This document shows, one piece after another, positions 24,096 to 35,009 of a DNA stretch of 64,000 nucleotides. Each line of letters starts with the position of its first letter. The first letter of the stretch is position 1. The translations under genes were made by a program, and so were the position numbers. Source of the DNA: Microstegium vimineum. Its lineage: Eukaryota > Streptophyta > Magnoliopsida > Poales > Poaceae. The stretch lies in the NCBI GenBank assembly GCA_022036555.1, contig CM039130.1, positions 22,346,570 to 22,410,569 of the forward strand. The letters run 5' to 3'. The notes under the pieces were generated by a model. That model was not told the DNA's origin and did no database searches. It worked only from the letters and a program-made list of their open reading frames with translations.

Positions 24096-24626
24096 GTTCG
24101 AGATGAAGTTTCCATAACTGGGCGGAAGAGACGCAAGAATGAAATCAGTTGCCAACTCTTGGCCAATTGCGAAGCCTAGCTTCTCCAACCTCTGAGTGTA
24201 ACCAACCATCTTGATTACATGTGGCCCTACAGGAGCACCCTCAGCCAGCTTGGTTTCTGCAAGCGCCTTAGAGACATTGAACCTTTCAGTCCGCGCTTGA
24301 GTTTGGAACATATCTTCAAGCGCCACGATCATATCGTTCGCTGAATGATTGTTGTCGAACTGCATCTGTAGATCAGGTTCCATACAAGCAAGCATGAGGC
24401 AACTCACTTCAAGATCAGCATCACATGCTTTCTTGTAAGCGGTTTTCTCTGCAGTAGGTGCATTATCATCAGGTTCATCTGGTAATGGGGTGTCTAGAAT
24501 ATCTTCCTTTTTCTCAGCCCTGAGAACAATTCTCAGGCTGCGGATCCAATCCGCATAATTTGTTCCATTCAACTTATCTTTCTCAAGAATTGATCGCAAA
24601 GTAAATGGTTGATTACTGGGAGCCAT
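24063..24626 (-). pseudogene. gag N-terminal part of element N
   Basis: It starts at ATG 24626 ('MAPSNQPFTLRSILEKDKLN') and carries the copia gag domain with 'NYADWIRSLRIVLRAEKK' and 'LASLPPSYGNFISNYHMHG'. About 180 residues are in frame before a frameshift near 24090. The remaining gag continues in another frame. The start is well supported: it follows a long leader, and the encoded N-terminus matches the family type. Confidence 0.88.
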
Positions 24627-25932
24627 CTACAACAAAAGTAATGCAAAATACTAAGACAATGTATCCATGAAGGAGTAAGTTATATCAAAATAAAACATAC
24701 TCCCACTAAAATCAATATCCCTCAATTGATACTTAGTGATTCAAGACCCACAACTAACAAGTCAACTAGTGAGCTTTAGCATCACCGCTAGAAGACATGG
24801 TAGATCGGTAAGCAACACTTTGCTAATCATATCACATATGACTCTTGTTGTTGGGCAGCATCTCTATGCTACGCTCAACCTCCCCATGCTTCAAGGTCCC
24901 TAACCGTTAGGATAACCTTGTTCAAGTAACCAAACCTTCTGCTAGTAAGTGTCCGACACGAACCTGTCTAGTCAAGGAAAATCAGTGGCACTCTAATTTC
25001 ATAGACCCACCACCAATCGTACAAGACACGTGACAGTGCAAGGTTTGGGGAAGCATACAACTTAAACATTGCTGAGGGATCATTCTACTTTACTATCATA
25101 TTCATGTAGACAAAACATAATAGCGAACAACAAAAGTAGAATAAATGAGAATCACATTCACACATAGTGACTTGGTATGACCTTTTAAATAATGGTGATC
25201 TCCATCTCCATCATCTTGCCCATCATGGTGATCTCCATCGCCATGATCCACGTGTGACATCCTTCTTGTGATAAGTCCTCCAAGAACTATCTTACCGCAA
25301 GCTATACTAATTACATAGTCGCAAGATCACAAGATGGCACGCAGGCCAATACATCAAAAGACAACACATATGGCTCCAGCCGTGTTGCTTACATGTCACG
25401 CATGGCATGAAAATTACATTAATCACATAGCCCATACCAATCACATCAACTCCTTCAAAAACATGTTAGGCGTAGAACGATTCTAGGCGCTATAGCAGAT
25501 AGCAACGGCGGTCAGCGGGCGGGGGGTTGAGGGGGGGTCACCCCCCGCGGGTTTCAGGGCAGCGCCCTGAAAACCAAGCTGGATTACATAGATCGCATCT
25601 ATGGAATCACTATGAAAATCTCATCGGACTAATCTCATCAGCCCAAAAATTTACTGGGATTACATAGATCGCATCTACATAGATCGCATCTATTCCCGAC
25701 GCGCATCACATGCGCCCGACTTCTAACCTAGGTTTCAATTCGATCAATCTAATTGATCTCCAACTCGCCCTGATTGGATTTACTTGCATCTGTTAACTCG
25801 GATGGCGGAATTCCGACTGGTACGAGTAGGTCGATGCAATACCATCACAACAAGACATGAACCAAAGTCTGAGATTCATCATAAAACCCGCATATCACCA
25901 TATGCTAAGATTTGAACCTATAATGAGGCAGT
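24627..25932 (-). other. 5' leader of element N
   Basis: These 1.3 kb lie between the primer site and gag and have no open frame of note. Positions 25195-25260 hold a short 'ggtgatctccat..catcatc' repeat. Positions 25511-25572 form strong hairpins. Such long leaders are normal for Angela/BARE-like elements. Confidence 0.7.
25531..25572. other. Two strong hairpins in the leader of element N
   Basis: 25531-25546 has a G run facing a C run around a TCA loop. 25552-25572 is a perfect 9-bp stem (TTTCAGGGC / GCCCTGAAA) with a 3-base loop. They lie about 380-420 bp downstream of the primer site on the element's strand, a plausible place for an RNA dimerisation or packaging signal. That role is inference. 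Confidence 0.55.
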
Positions 25933-25934
25933 AA

Positions 25935-25949
25935 CGGCTCCGATACCAC
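25935..25949 (-). other. Primer binding site of element N
   Basis: The minus strand reads TGGTATCGGAGCCG one base after the LTR end CCTTCA. This matches the initiator tRNA-Met complement usual for copia elements. Confidence 0.85.
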
Positions 25950-27188
25950 TGAAGGAATACGAGGTTGCTACGCTAGCCGAAAACAAAACTTTTCGACCTC
26001 ATAAACCAGGATCTACTGCTAGCCATAGGTTACGGGATTACCACTAGACACGCAGGTGCAGCGGAGGACGGCTTGATGTAGTCGTGCGCATCACAGCAGG
26101 CAGTGCAGTTGCGTGGTCGTCCGTCTCAACGTCCCCTTCGCGCGGTTCGTCCTTGTGCTCCAGATGCAGCACCTCCGAGGAATCCCACACGTGCAGGGAG
26201 GAAGCGTTGCGCCTCCGGACTGCTAGGTCCGCGAGGAGCAAAAGGCGCGAGCGTGGGAGGCGACGGCGGCTGCCAAAAGGCGTGGATCGATTCGCCCCGC
26301 GCCCACCCCTTGCTTATATAGGCGTCCTAACGAGCTCCCACGGTGGAGGCCCATTAGAAACCCTAAACCTAGTCTAATTCGGGTCCAACCCGAATTAGGC
26401 TTCCAGCCCCTTAAGCGTGCGACCCTATGGGCTCACGCATACATAGACATGGCCCAAGTACTCTTACTCGACCAATAGTTGATAGCGGCCTCTAGCAAGG
26501 CGTGTCAACTCCTATGCATACGCTATGATCATATCAGATGAACCACTATGACCATGTACAAGTTATTCCCTTCGCCACTCGATATATGGTTCAACTCGTG
26601 GGTTAACACTTAACCCAAGCACGGCCATGCATTTGTTGATCCAATCACATGAGTGATCCAGTGATATCTCTCTCACGAAGAGAGGGGCAAATTCCATCTT
26701 GATTGTCTATGTCTCACAGCATGTTTCCCGACCACCCAAGGGTCACCTTTATAACTACCCAATAACGGAGTAGCGTTTGATAGTCTCTAAGTAGATCGTT
26801 TCACATCTTGAGTACATACCACAATCTCAGGTCTAAGGACATAACGTACATGACATGAATAGAGACTTTCTCTTGTTGGGTCAGTCCAGCCTACATGTCT
26901 CACATGTGCCCACATTATTAGTTTGACATCTCCATGTCTATGACTTGTGAAACATAGCCATCAACTAATACATGTGCTGGTCTAATATTCAAGTGTGCTC
27001 TTACAAGAATGCCGACCAGGGACAACTTTTAGAATAACCATTCAGGTAATTGAGTTCCAAAAACAATTCACATAATTGTCAATCAATACTAGTTGTCTAT
27101 AATGGATATTCAAAGAACACTTTATTAATCATGGATACAATCGGAATATAATCATCCACATGATTAGCTCTAGGGCATATTCCTAACA
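25950..27188 (-). mobile_element. 5' LTR of element N
   Basis: It starts TGTTAGGAATATGCCC at 27188 and ends CCTTCA at 25950 on the minus strand, and is nearly identical to 19430-20670. A minus-strand TATATAAG lies at 26313-26320. It is followed by the primer site. Confidence 0.93.
26313..26320 (-). promoter_or_regulatory. TATA box of element N 5' LTR
   Basis: The minus strand reads TATATAAG in 'gacgcctatataagcaaggg'. It is conserved in the 3' LTR (19795-19802). Confidence 0.65.
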
Positions 27189-28384
27189 CCTTTCTCAATG
27201 GGTACATCAATGAGGAAGTGTATGTTGAGCAACCACCCGGATTTGAAGATACAAAGAAGCCCAACCATGTATTCAAGCTCAAGAAGGCTCGCTATGGATT
27301 GAAGCAAGCACCTAGAGCATGGTATGAGAGATTGAGAAGCTTTCTACTCTCTAAGGGATTCAAGATTGGTTTGGTTGACACCACCCTATTCACAAAGAAG
27401 ACTGGAAGTGACTTGTTTGTCTTGCAAATCTATGTGGATGACATTATCTTTGGATCTACAAATCAATAATTTTGTGAAGAGTTTGGGGAGAGGATGGAAA
27501 ATGAATTTGAGATGTCAATGATTCGTGAACTTAGTTACTTCCTTGGACTTCAAATCAAGCAAATGAAGAATGGTACATTTGTGAGTCAAGGCAAATACAT
27601 CAAGGATATGATCAAGAAATTTGGGTTAGAAAAGGCAAAAAGCATTAGTACTCCTATGGGGAATAATGGACACATGTATAGTGACACAAGTGGCATGATG
27701 GTTGAGCAAACACTATGTCGGTCAATGATTGGAAGTCTACTCTATGTGACTGCATCAAGACCGGATGTCATGTTTATTGTATGCATGTGTGCTAGATTTC
27801 AAGCATCTCCTAGAGAGAGTCATTTGAAAGCCACAAAGAGGATATTGAGATATTTGAAGCATACACAAGATGTTGGATTATGGTTTCCCAAGGGGTCAAG
27901 GTTTGAATTGATTGGATATTTGGACTCCGACTATGCGGGATGCAAGGTTGATAGGAAGAACACTAGTGGAACATGTCAACTATTGGGAAGATCACTAGTC
28001 TCATGGTCATCCAAGAAGCAAAATAGTGTGGCACTCTCTACCACCGAAGCCGAATACATTAGTGTGGGGAGTTGTTGTGCACAACTATTATGGATGAAGG
28101 CCACCTTGAATGATTATGGAATCAATTTCAAGAAGGTTCCTTTGCTATGTGACAATGAAAGTGCGGTGAAGCTTACAAGCAATCCCATCCAACACTCTAG
28201 AACAAAGCACATAGACGTGAGACACCATTTCATAAGAGACCATCAACAAAAGGGTGACATTTACATTGACAATGTGGGCACCGATGATCAATTAGCCGAC
28301 ATATTCACCAAGCCACTTGATGAGAAGAGGTTTTGCAAGTTAAGGAATGATTTGAATATCTTGGACTTCTCCAACATGAGTTGA
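27189..28384 (+). pseudogene. Reverse transcriptase C-half and RNase H of element C
   Basis: It continues the polymerase cut at 19429: 'LNGYINEEVYVEQPPGFED', 'RYGLKQAPRAWYERL', catalytic IYVDDIIFGSTN, 'SMIGSLLYVTASRPDVMF', then RNase H with 'GYLDSDYAGCKVDRKNTSG', 'NSVALSTTEAEYISVGSC', 'LCDNESAVKLTSNPIQHSRT' and 'KHIDVRHHFIRDH'. It ends with 'DIFTKPLDEKRFCKLRNDL' and a stop at 28384. One internal TAA (27466) interrupts the segment just after the catalytic motif. Confidence 0.92.
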
Positions 28385-29461
28385 TGCACCCCCACTTATA
28401 TGACATGCCTCTACTCCAAGATAGCAAGGTACAATTGATTGTCATATGCATTCATCCTTTGCTAAACTTGTGTAGAACATGTAGACATCACTCTTTTAGG
28501 CTCATTCATGAAAAAAAATTGTTTTGGATGTGCATATGCTATCACTATTGCTTCTATATCTTGTTTGATCTAGTGATAACATATGGCATGTTGATAAGCT
28601 TGCAACCCCACATGTTTACTCTAGAACATTTGCTCTTGTATTTAACCAACATGGATAAGATAACCATTGAAAGATGTGTGAACAAGCTTGTCCATGGTTT
28701 AAACCATGTTAAATATGTAGGACAAGTGGTCTAGATTGAATACAATTTGATAATCACACATCATTTTCTAAATTGACTCGATGAAACTTTAACAAGTGGA
28801 CCCTTTGTGGTAATGTATGACAAAGGGGAGAAGTTTGTGAGATATAAACTTTGAAATATGAAATAAAAATCTTAAAAGGGGAGAGAAGATAGTAGAGTTT
28901 TTGGAAGTGAAAAATTAAAATTTTGAGCACACAAGTAGGGGGAGCAAGCCTATGAACAAGTTGTTGCATTTTGAATGTGCATTCACACATATGCTTGCTT
29001 GCATTGTATTTCATTCAAAATGATATTCTTGTGTGGTGCATGCTTAGTTATAACCTTGATTGATGTTTTGATCACTAGCATGCATAGGAAGTTAGCTAGA
29101 TATCCTCTATTGGTTAGTATGTTTATCAATTGGTATCGAGCTAACCCTGTTGCTAAGGGTGAAATGAAGGGCGCACTTCGATTGGTATCACGCTTCAAAG
29201 GTCTATTCTTAAAACCTTAGCATCATGTCATAGTTTGCTAGTTGTTCACACCCTCCAAAAGTTCTATCTAAGCATGTGTGCAAAGCTTGATTCATATTCA
29301 TAGAAGTGCACACATGTAGGGGGAGTTAATACTATCAAACCAACTTAGAAATTATTGACCACTTTATTCCATAAACATATCTTCCAAGTGGTGTCAAGCA
29401 TTTCGGGTTGAAATCAAAATCATATTTCATATGATTTTATATTGGGTTGTCATCAATTACC
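28385..29461 (+). other. 3' non-coding region of element C
   Basis: About 1.1 kb lie between the polymerase stop and the polypurine tract. Frames of up to 117 codons exist but show no domain. Two AGGGGGAG motifs (near 28937 and 29317) resemble the true polypurine tract. This is typical of the region downstream of pol in SIRE-like elements. No env-like frame is recognisable here. Confidence 0.7.
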
Positions 29462-29474
29462 AAAAAGGGGGAGA
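29462..29474 (+). other. Polypurine tract of element C
   Basis: AAAAAGGGGGAGA lies one base before the 3' LTR start TGAAAGATC at 29476. Confidence 0.88.
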
Positions 29475-29475
29475 T

Positions 29476-31391
29476 TGAAAGATCTCTAAGTGTTTTGGGT
29501 AATTGATGAAACCTAAGTACTAACCTAGCTCTAAGTGTGAGTAGGTTTAGTACACCAAGGTGAAGTAAAGATGACAAGTGATGGAGCAAGGAGGAGGCTA
29601 AGGAGAAAGCAAATCAAAGGCTCACACTTGGAGAAGAAGAGAAGAGGAGGAGACCCTAAAAGCTATTTAAGGCAAAGGTATAAGCTAGGGCTTTTCCATT
29701 TTGGTGATCAAGACACCTAGTGGGTGTGATCACATTTAGGATAGGTAACCGTACTATTTAGAGGGGAAAATAGTATGTGGTTACAACTATCAAGTGCCTT
29801 TAGGTTGATCATGAATTGCATTGCATCTAAACCTAATGAACAACCCATGTAAAACTTGTTAAAATATGCCAACACACGTGCACAAGTCAGTGAAACACTT
29901 GGTGGTGGCACATGAGATCAAGGGAAGAAAAGAGAAGAGAATTCTAACCAAAACAGAAGCTTCAGACTAGTTTGCATAGGAGCTCCGGACCATAGGAGGT
30001 GGTCCGACGGCCTGCTCCCAGCACTGGCTACCAGGCAGAGAAGTTCTGGACCAGTGATCCGGTGGTGCTCCGGACCATCGGCCAAAGGTCCGATGTCTCG
30101 GTCCCAGCCAGCAGAAGACAAAGACAAGCTCCGGACTAGACAACATGGTTCGGTGGTGTGGTCCGACGGAGTAGTCCGAAGCATGGGTGCACACTACGTG
30201 AAAATGGTGAAGCTCTGAGGAAGCTTCGGACCAGAGGATATGGTCCGGTGGTACCCTTCGGACCAGTGGTCCGAAGCTAGGATGCTTGCTATGTTGCGAG
30301 ATGAAGAGAAGGCCAGAGCGTCGGACCAAAGGCTCCGAACTATGGTAAGTAGTCCGAAGGTCATCAGAGTTGCATGCCAACGGTCAGAATTCAAACTGAG
30401 CGCGACGCATGGCAGACGGAGAAGGCTCCGGACCAAAGCATCGGACCAGATGCTATGGTCTAACGGTGATGAGAAGCGGTCCGATGGTCACGTTTTTAGC
30501 ATCCAAAGTGCATAACGGCTAGTTCCTTTGAGGGGGCTATAAAAGGGTGTCTGGCAGTTCAAGGCAACTCTCTTGCACACCTGGACATTGTATACTCTTT
30601 GTGAACTTGTGACAGACACTCCCACTCATATCATCATTGATTGATCATCCATTTGAGAGATTTGAGTGTTCTAGTGCATTGCATGAAGTGAGTTCATCTT
30701 AGTGGCACTTGGGAGTTGATAACGCTACTAGTTTCTTGTTACTCTTGGTGATTGCCATCACCTAGACGGTTAGAGCAAGCGGTGTGGATTCGAGAAGCTT
30801 GGTGATTGTGCTTCGTCCACCACAAGTAGTGATTGTGAGGGGTTCTTGTGCCTTCCCCGCGGGAGATCACAAAGGTAACTCTAGTGGATTGCGCGTGTCT
30901 TTAAGTGCCCTCATCTTGTGTTGGTTGTGCGGCACCCGGTGACAGGTTTGGCGTGTGATGCCAATTAGCGCATGAACCTCCAAGTGAGTGAGCCGACACA
31001 ACGAGGATGTAGCTAGTTGGCAAACTAGTGAACCTCGGGAGAAAAATAAAGTGTCAACCTTGTCTCCCACTTTGTGATTGATTGGCTATCTTGGAGTTCT
31101 TCATTTGATTGGATCAATCCTCTACACGACGGTATAATCACCCTACCTATCTCTTTCATACTTGCAACTAGTATATTAGGTTGTGCTAGGTAGCTTAGTA
31201 GAATTGTGTAGGAATTGAGGGATCCTAGAGGCTATATTAGGATAGAAATTGTGGTTAGGAGGCTTTGCATCCCCTAGTAGGCTAGTGCAATCCTAGCTTC
31301 ACCATCTCATAGTCTAACTTGTTGTTGAGTTTGTTTTTAGATTTTGTTTTAGGCTATTCACCCCCCTCTAGCCTTGGATTAGGACCTTTCA
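29476..31391 (+). mobile_element. 3' LTR of element C
   Basis: It starts TGAAAGATCTCTAAG and ends GGACCTTTCA. It matches the 5' LTR over the whole length with scattered substitutions, many of them C/T or G/A, and a 6-bp indel near 29910. It has a TATA box at 30538-30545. Open frames inside it (for example around 29967-30380 on the minus strand) mirror those of the 5' LTR and are not genes. Confidence 0.92.
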
Positions 31392-31546
31392 AACTTGTAA
31401 AGGACATCCTAGTAGGCTTCAAGAACGATGATGTCCCCACTAACTTCATCATCTTGGACATGGGGACAAAACAAGATGTTCCTATCATTTTGGGAAGGTC
31501 ATTCCTCTACACCATGAATGAGGTCAAATTAACTTCAAGTTCCTAG
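31392..31546 (+). pseudogene. Protease C-terminal part of element B
   Basis: It resumes the frame cut at 13073: 'LVKDILVGFKNDDVPTNFII', 'LDMGTKQDVPIILGRSFLYT'. The ILGRSFL motif is the conserved protease segment of Athila-like elements. It ends in TAG at 31544. Instead of a polymerase it is followed by a short gag/protease-linked tail with 'PKVFKKK'-type remnants in broken frames up to about 31830. Confidence 0.78.
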
Positions 31547-34175
31547 GCTGGACGGTAAAATGTCCATTCAATGGTTATAAAACTAGCATGCAGATGAAGA
31601 CACCCCAGCCCAAGAAAACACCTCGCTATGCATACCGATGAAATCAGCCTCCCAAAGTGTTCAAGAAGAAGGAGCCCCGCTGAAGCGAGTGGGAAGAAGA
31701 AGCCAAGCGAATGGAACTCGTTGCCAAGCAAGAAGCCCAAGAAACATGGGCTTTAGTTCAGGAATGATTGGAGGAGAACAAGGAAGAACTACAAAAAGAA
31801 GAGGAGTCATCAGAGGTAATCTTGGGCGATGGTTCAAACAAGTAAGTCTCCTCCCTAATCTAGTCTTGTCGGTAGACTTTAAATTCCGTACCCTTGCCAA
31901 TAGGTTACTTGGTAGTTATCCTTTACTTTATTAATGTTACATTTCCTTCATGAATAAATATCATAGGTTGTTTATTTTTTATTTCTGTTAAAACCTCGTG
32001 TCTTAGCGTAATAAAAACTTGAGATCAGCATGGCATAAAACTTTGAGCCAATAAAGGCTTGGTGGGGTCAGCTGACCCCACCATGGTACCTCATACCACT
32101 TGTTGCACCTATAAACCATGTATCTAGCTTTTATATGTGAAGGCAAGGTGTGGAACACCCATATAGGGGTCGGCCGACCTAGCCCTAGTCCCTATGCACC
32201 CTGTGATCTTCCCCATCTGCCTTGGCAATCATCCAAGGTGCACCTTTCTAAGAATTATGAAGCTTGAGTGCATAAACATGTAGGAGACTAGGCTTTAGTT
32301 CCTTTGGTTATATCATTTGATTATGATAGATCTAAGGGCATTCCATGTCTTATCTTTTCATCACTCATATCAAACTTCTAGCTTCAGATTCTTTTCTTCT
32401 TCCTTTACGGTCAAGTTTTTGTGAAATGTTTCTCTCAAGTCTAGTCAATAAAAACAAAAGAACAAAAACAATTATAATAGTTTTGCATTCATAGTGCATA
32501 ATTGCAAACTTGTCTTAGTTCACACTAGTCTCCACATGATTGGAAACCATACCCCGCTAGGACAACTAACGCTAATGCTAATCCTTGTTGTCTAGTTTGG
32601 TTCTTGTATTGTCTTCCTTTTGCAGAAGACCATGAGCCTCCCTCTCATCCTTACGAGAGAGGGACATCTCATGGTCAAGGGCAGGAGATAGGCACTCTCA
32701 CCAACATCTGGACGCCTTGCGGATGAAATGAGATACAAGGTTCCAAGTAGAGGAGACAAAACACAAAGACTTGGTGGGATACACAATCGTACCAACCAAG
32801 GTACTAAGTCAAAGGCAAGCTTGGGGGAGGTTCCCTCCGCACTAAGGTAAGTATCTCACCTTTGAATTTGCATTTACATTTCCATATGAAAATACCAAAA
32901 ATATTTCCTTCTTTTTACATGTTACATGAATGTTTATCTTCCTATGGAAATGATGAATAGTTGCTCTCTTAATATTTCTCTAATGCTGGTCTATAGCTTT
33001 ATACTTCTTCAAGTATGAATCACTTGGCTCATGTGAAACCATCATGAACTTAAAACTTTGTGGGTTGCAAGTGCCATACTCTAAGTAGTTGTGAGATATG
33101 ATATAGTGAGACAAGAGCTGCTATAACATTGTTATAAACATGGTTGATTATGGGAGTTTTATTTTAAAGATGATAAAAACCTTTTTGTTCCTCAATGGTG
33201 ATAAATTCCTACCAAAGCCATATATGATCTATACATGTCATAAAGCCTTCTACATAAGCTATTTGCTTTGTGTTGAGTTTTGTCAAATCTTGTGACCCTT
33301 GTTGAGAGTTTTATCATGCTCCCAAGATCAAGATCACGTACATGCCACATATATATGTTGCTTCTACACTGGAAGTACGCAACAACATGTCTTTCATTTT
33401 CCACCAAGTAAATGGTTCATGCTTTAAAGTTTGATCTCTCTATAAGTAATATTTCAAGTAGAAGATACATGGGCTATGCAAAAGTATGAAAAAGAAAAGA
33501 AAAAAATATAGGGACACATGAAGGTCCCAAGTATCAAAAAAAAATATATGAGCACATGAAGGCTCATGATAAGAATAATGATAGCCATGTCTCAATAGAA
33601 TAAGTTAGAAAGAGAGATCACTTCCAATAAAGAAGCATTATATTTCTAAGTACCATGTTCAACACACATGCACATATTGATCTAAGAGTATGATACCTCT
33701 CTCCTTGGATCCGGCTTTGGCTTCACAATATATGCAAAGTAAGTATGCTACATTTTTCATTCCTACCTGAGCCACACATAAGCCTTATAGAAGTAGGATG
33801 AAAAAAATAAAGGCAACATTCATATGTGCCTTGGTGAGGAATCATACACCATTTGAGCAACATGAGAGCACCATTTGAGGAACATTAAGTTTACTTTTGA
33901 ACAACTTTGCAAAACCTCCGATATGAAACTTGTGAAGAATAAGTAGAGTAGTGATCAGGTCAATATCTGTTATGTCTCTCAACCACCCATGACAAAGAAA
34001 AGGCCATAAGCCCCATAGTGGACTAAGGTAATATGGGTGGGTTTTAAATACTAAGTTTTTCATTCAAAGGAGAAGTATGTTGTTGTATACTTAGTACTCT
34101 TGAAATGTGAAACATAGTAGCAACTTTAGATCTACCAAGATTAAGTTTAATGCTTTGCTCGAGACTAGCAAAGGT
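31547..34175 (+). mobile_element. 3' internal, non-coding part of element B
   Basis: Positions 31547-31830 hold a frameshifted Lys/Glu-rich tail. From 31830 on the sequence parallels 4930-7100 of element A, for example 'caaacaagtaagtc..gtcggtagact' and 'ggcaagcttgggggagg..ggtaagta'. No reverse transcriptase, RNase H or integrase is present, so B could only have moved with enzymes from another element. Two 'gtcggccgacc'-type palindromes occur near 32160. Confidence 0.62.
32817..32829 (+). other. Internal polypurine-tract-like motif of element B
   Basis: AAGCTTGGGGGAG is 1.36 kb upstream of the terminal tract and corresponds to 5467-5480 in element A. Confidence 0.45.
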
Positions 34176-34190
34176 TAAGCTTGGGGATCT
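34176..34190 (+). other. Polypurine tract of element B
   Basis: The tract TAAGCTTGGGGATCT lies directly before the LTR start TGTTGACGG at 34191. Confidence 0.65.
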
Positions 34191-34787
34191 TGTTGACGGT
34201 ACAAAAGACCCGTTTTTACACCATCAAAACACCGTCAACAGGCTCGGTTTGGAAGGAAGAATAACATATCATGAACATAATATTATCAAATAACTAGTTC
34301 CACATGTCCCTTGAGTATATTTATGCAGGTGATGAATAAATGGGAGACATGGGAGCTTGTAAGGCCCACTTAGGGGGTCGGTTGACCCCACTAAAGGCCC
34401 ACTAGGGGCTCCCATGCACCTAGGATCCACTCTGTGCTTTCTCTAAATGGTTCAAGATCAAAGCACATGGATCCATGAGAGTGTCTAGAGATCTTGGTGG
34501 GTGCCATTTATAGGTCGGCCGACTTGCACAAGGGGGGTAATGACCCCCTTACTATGACAGGTGGGCCCTCCTACCATGTGGATGCTTGGGATGGCTGGTG
34601 GGCCCCACTATGTGGGTCCCACTAGCTCATTTCTCTCCATTTCTTATAGTCCTGCAAGAAATACTCCATGGACATGTGGAACTATTTATTTGATAAAAAT
34701 CATTATGTCTTTGCTTGCTAGCTCCTGGAAAGAGTGTTTTGTTGACGGTTTTGATGGTATAAAAACATGGTGAAATTACCGTCAACA
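34191..34787 (+). mobile_element. 3' LTR start of element B fused to an inverted LTR piece
   Basis: 34191-34500 matches the start of the 5' LTR (9347 onward). From about 34500 to 34787 the sequence instead resembles the minus-strand LTR at 3770-4883, and it ends with the inverted form of the LTR start (34740-34787, TGTTGACGG..ACCGTCAACA). The TATA box and U5 of a normal 3' LTR are missing. No target duplication matching 9342-9346 is visible at 34788. I read it as two LTR fragments joined tail to tail. A separate foldback element is the alternative. Confidence 0.5.
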
Positions 34788-35009
34788 ACCAACCTGGAGG
34801 TGCGTCCGGGTGCCGCTCAATAGGGCGCCAGTCCTCTAGCTCGATCATCCACAGCTCACACACCTTCTGAGTAGAAGCCAGGCTGAGGTCAAGGTGCATG
34901 GCATCACTAGGGGCCCGTGAAGAGGCGGTGGAACTGCTCGTGGAACTCTGTCTCCACGGCGAGGACCCTCAGGGCGAGGAGCAACCTCAACGCGGGTACG
35001 AGTGGAACG

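Larger units (their letters stand above)
19430..27188 (-). mobile_element. Element N: Angela/BARE-like Ty1/copia, nested in C
   Basis: It is a complete 7.76-kb element on the minus strand: LTRs 19430-20670 and 25950-27188, primer site, gag, protease, integrase, reverse transcriptase, RNase H and polypurine tract. It is flanked by a perfect 5-bp duplication CCTTT (19425-19429 and 27189-27193). Removing it rejoins MDVKSAF with LNGYINEEVYVEQPPGF in element C. By eye the LTRs differ by about six substitutions and two one-base indels in 1240 bp, so insertion was recent. The coding frame nevertheless has two frameshifts and one stop. Confidence 0.95.
13074..31391 (+). mobile_element. Element C: SIRE/Maximus-like Ty1/copia retrotransposon, nested in B
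   Basis: Two LTRs (1911 and 1916 bp), a tRNA-Met-type primer site, gag, protease, integrase, reverse transcriptase, RNase H and a polypurine tract occur in copia order. The 5-bp flanks are GACTT (13069-13073) and AACTT (31392-31396), a duplication with one mutated base. Removing the element rejoins B's protease frame ('RPEG' to 'LVKD'). Without the nested element N (19430-27188) it is about 10.6 kb, a normal length for this lineage. It is defective: several stops and frameshifts, a 0.33-kb foreign insert, and element N inside its polymerase. Confidence 0.9.

Noticed and set aside
28754..29220. Possible env-like ORF after pol of element C
   Set aside because: Frames are short, have no signal peptide or transmembrane pattern of note, and lie in AT-rich 3' non-coding sequence.
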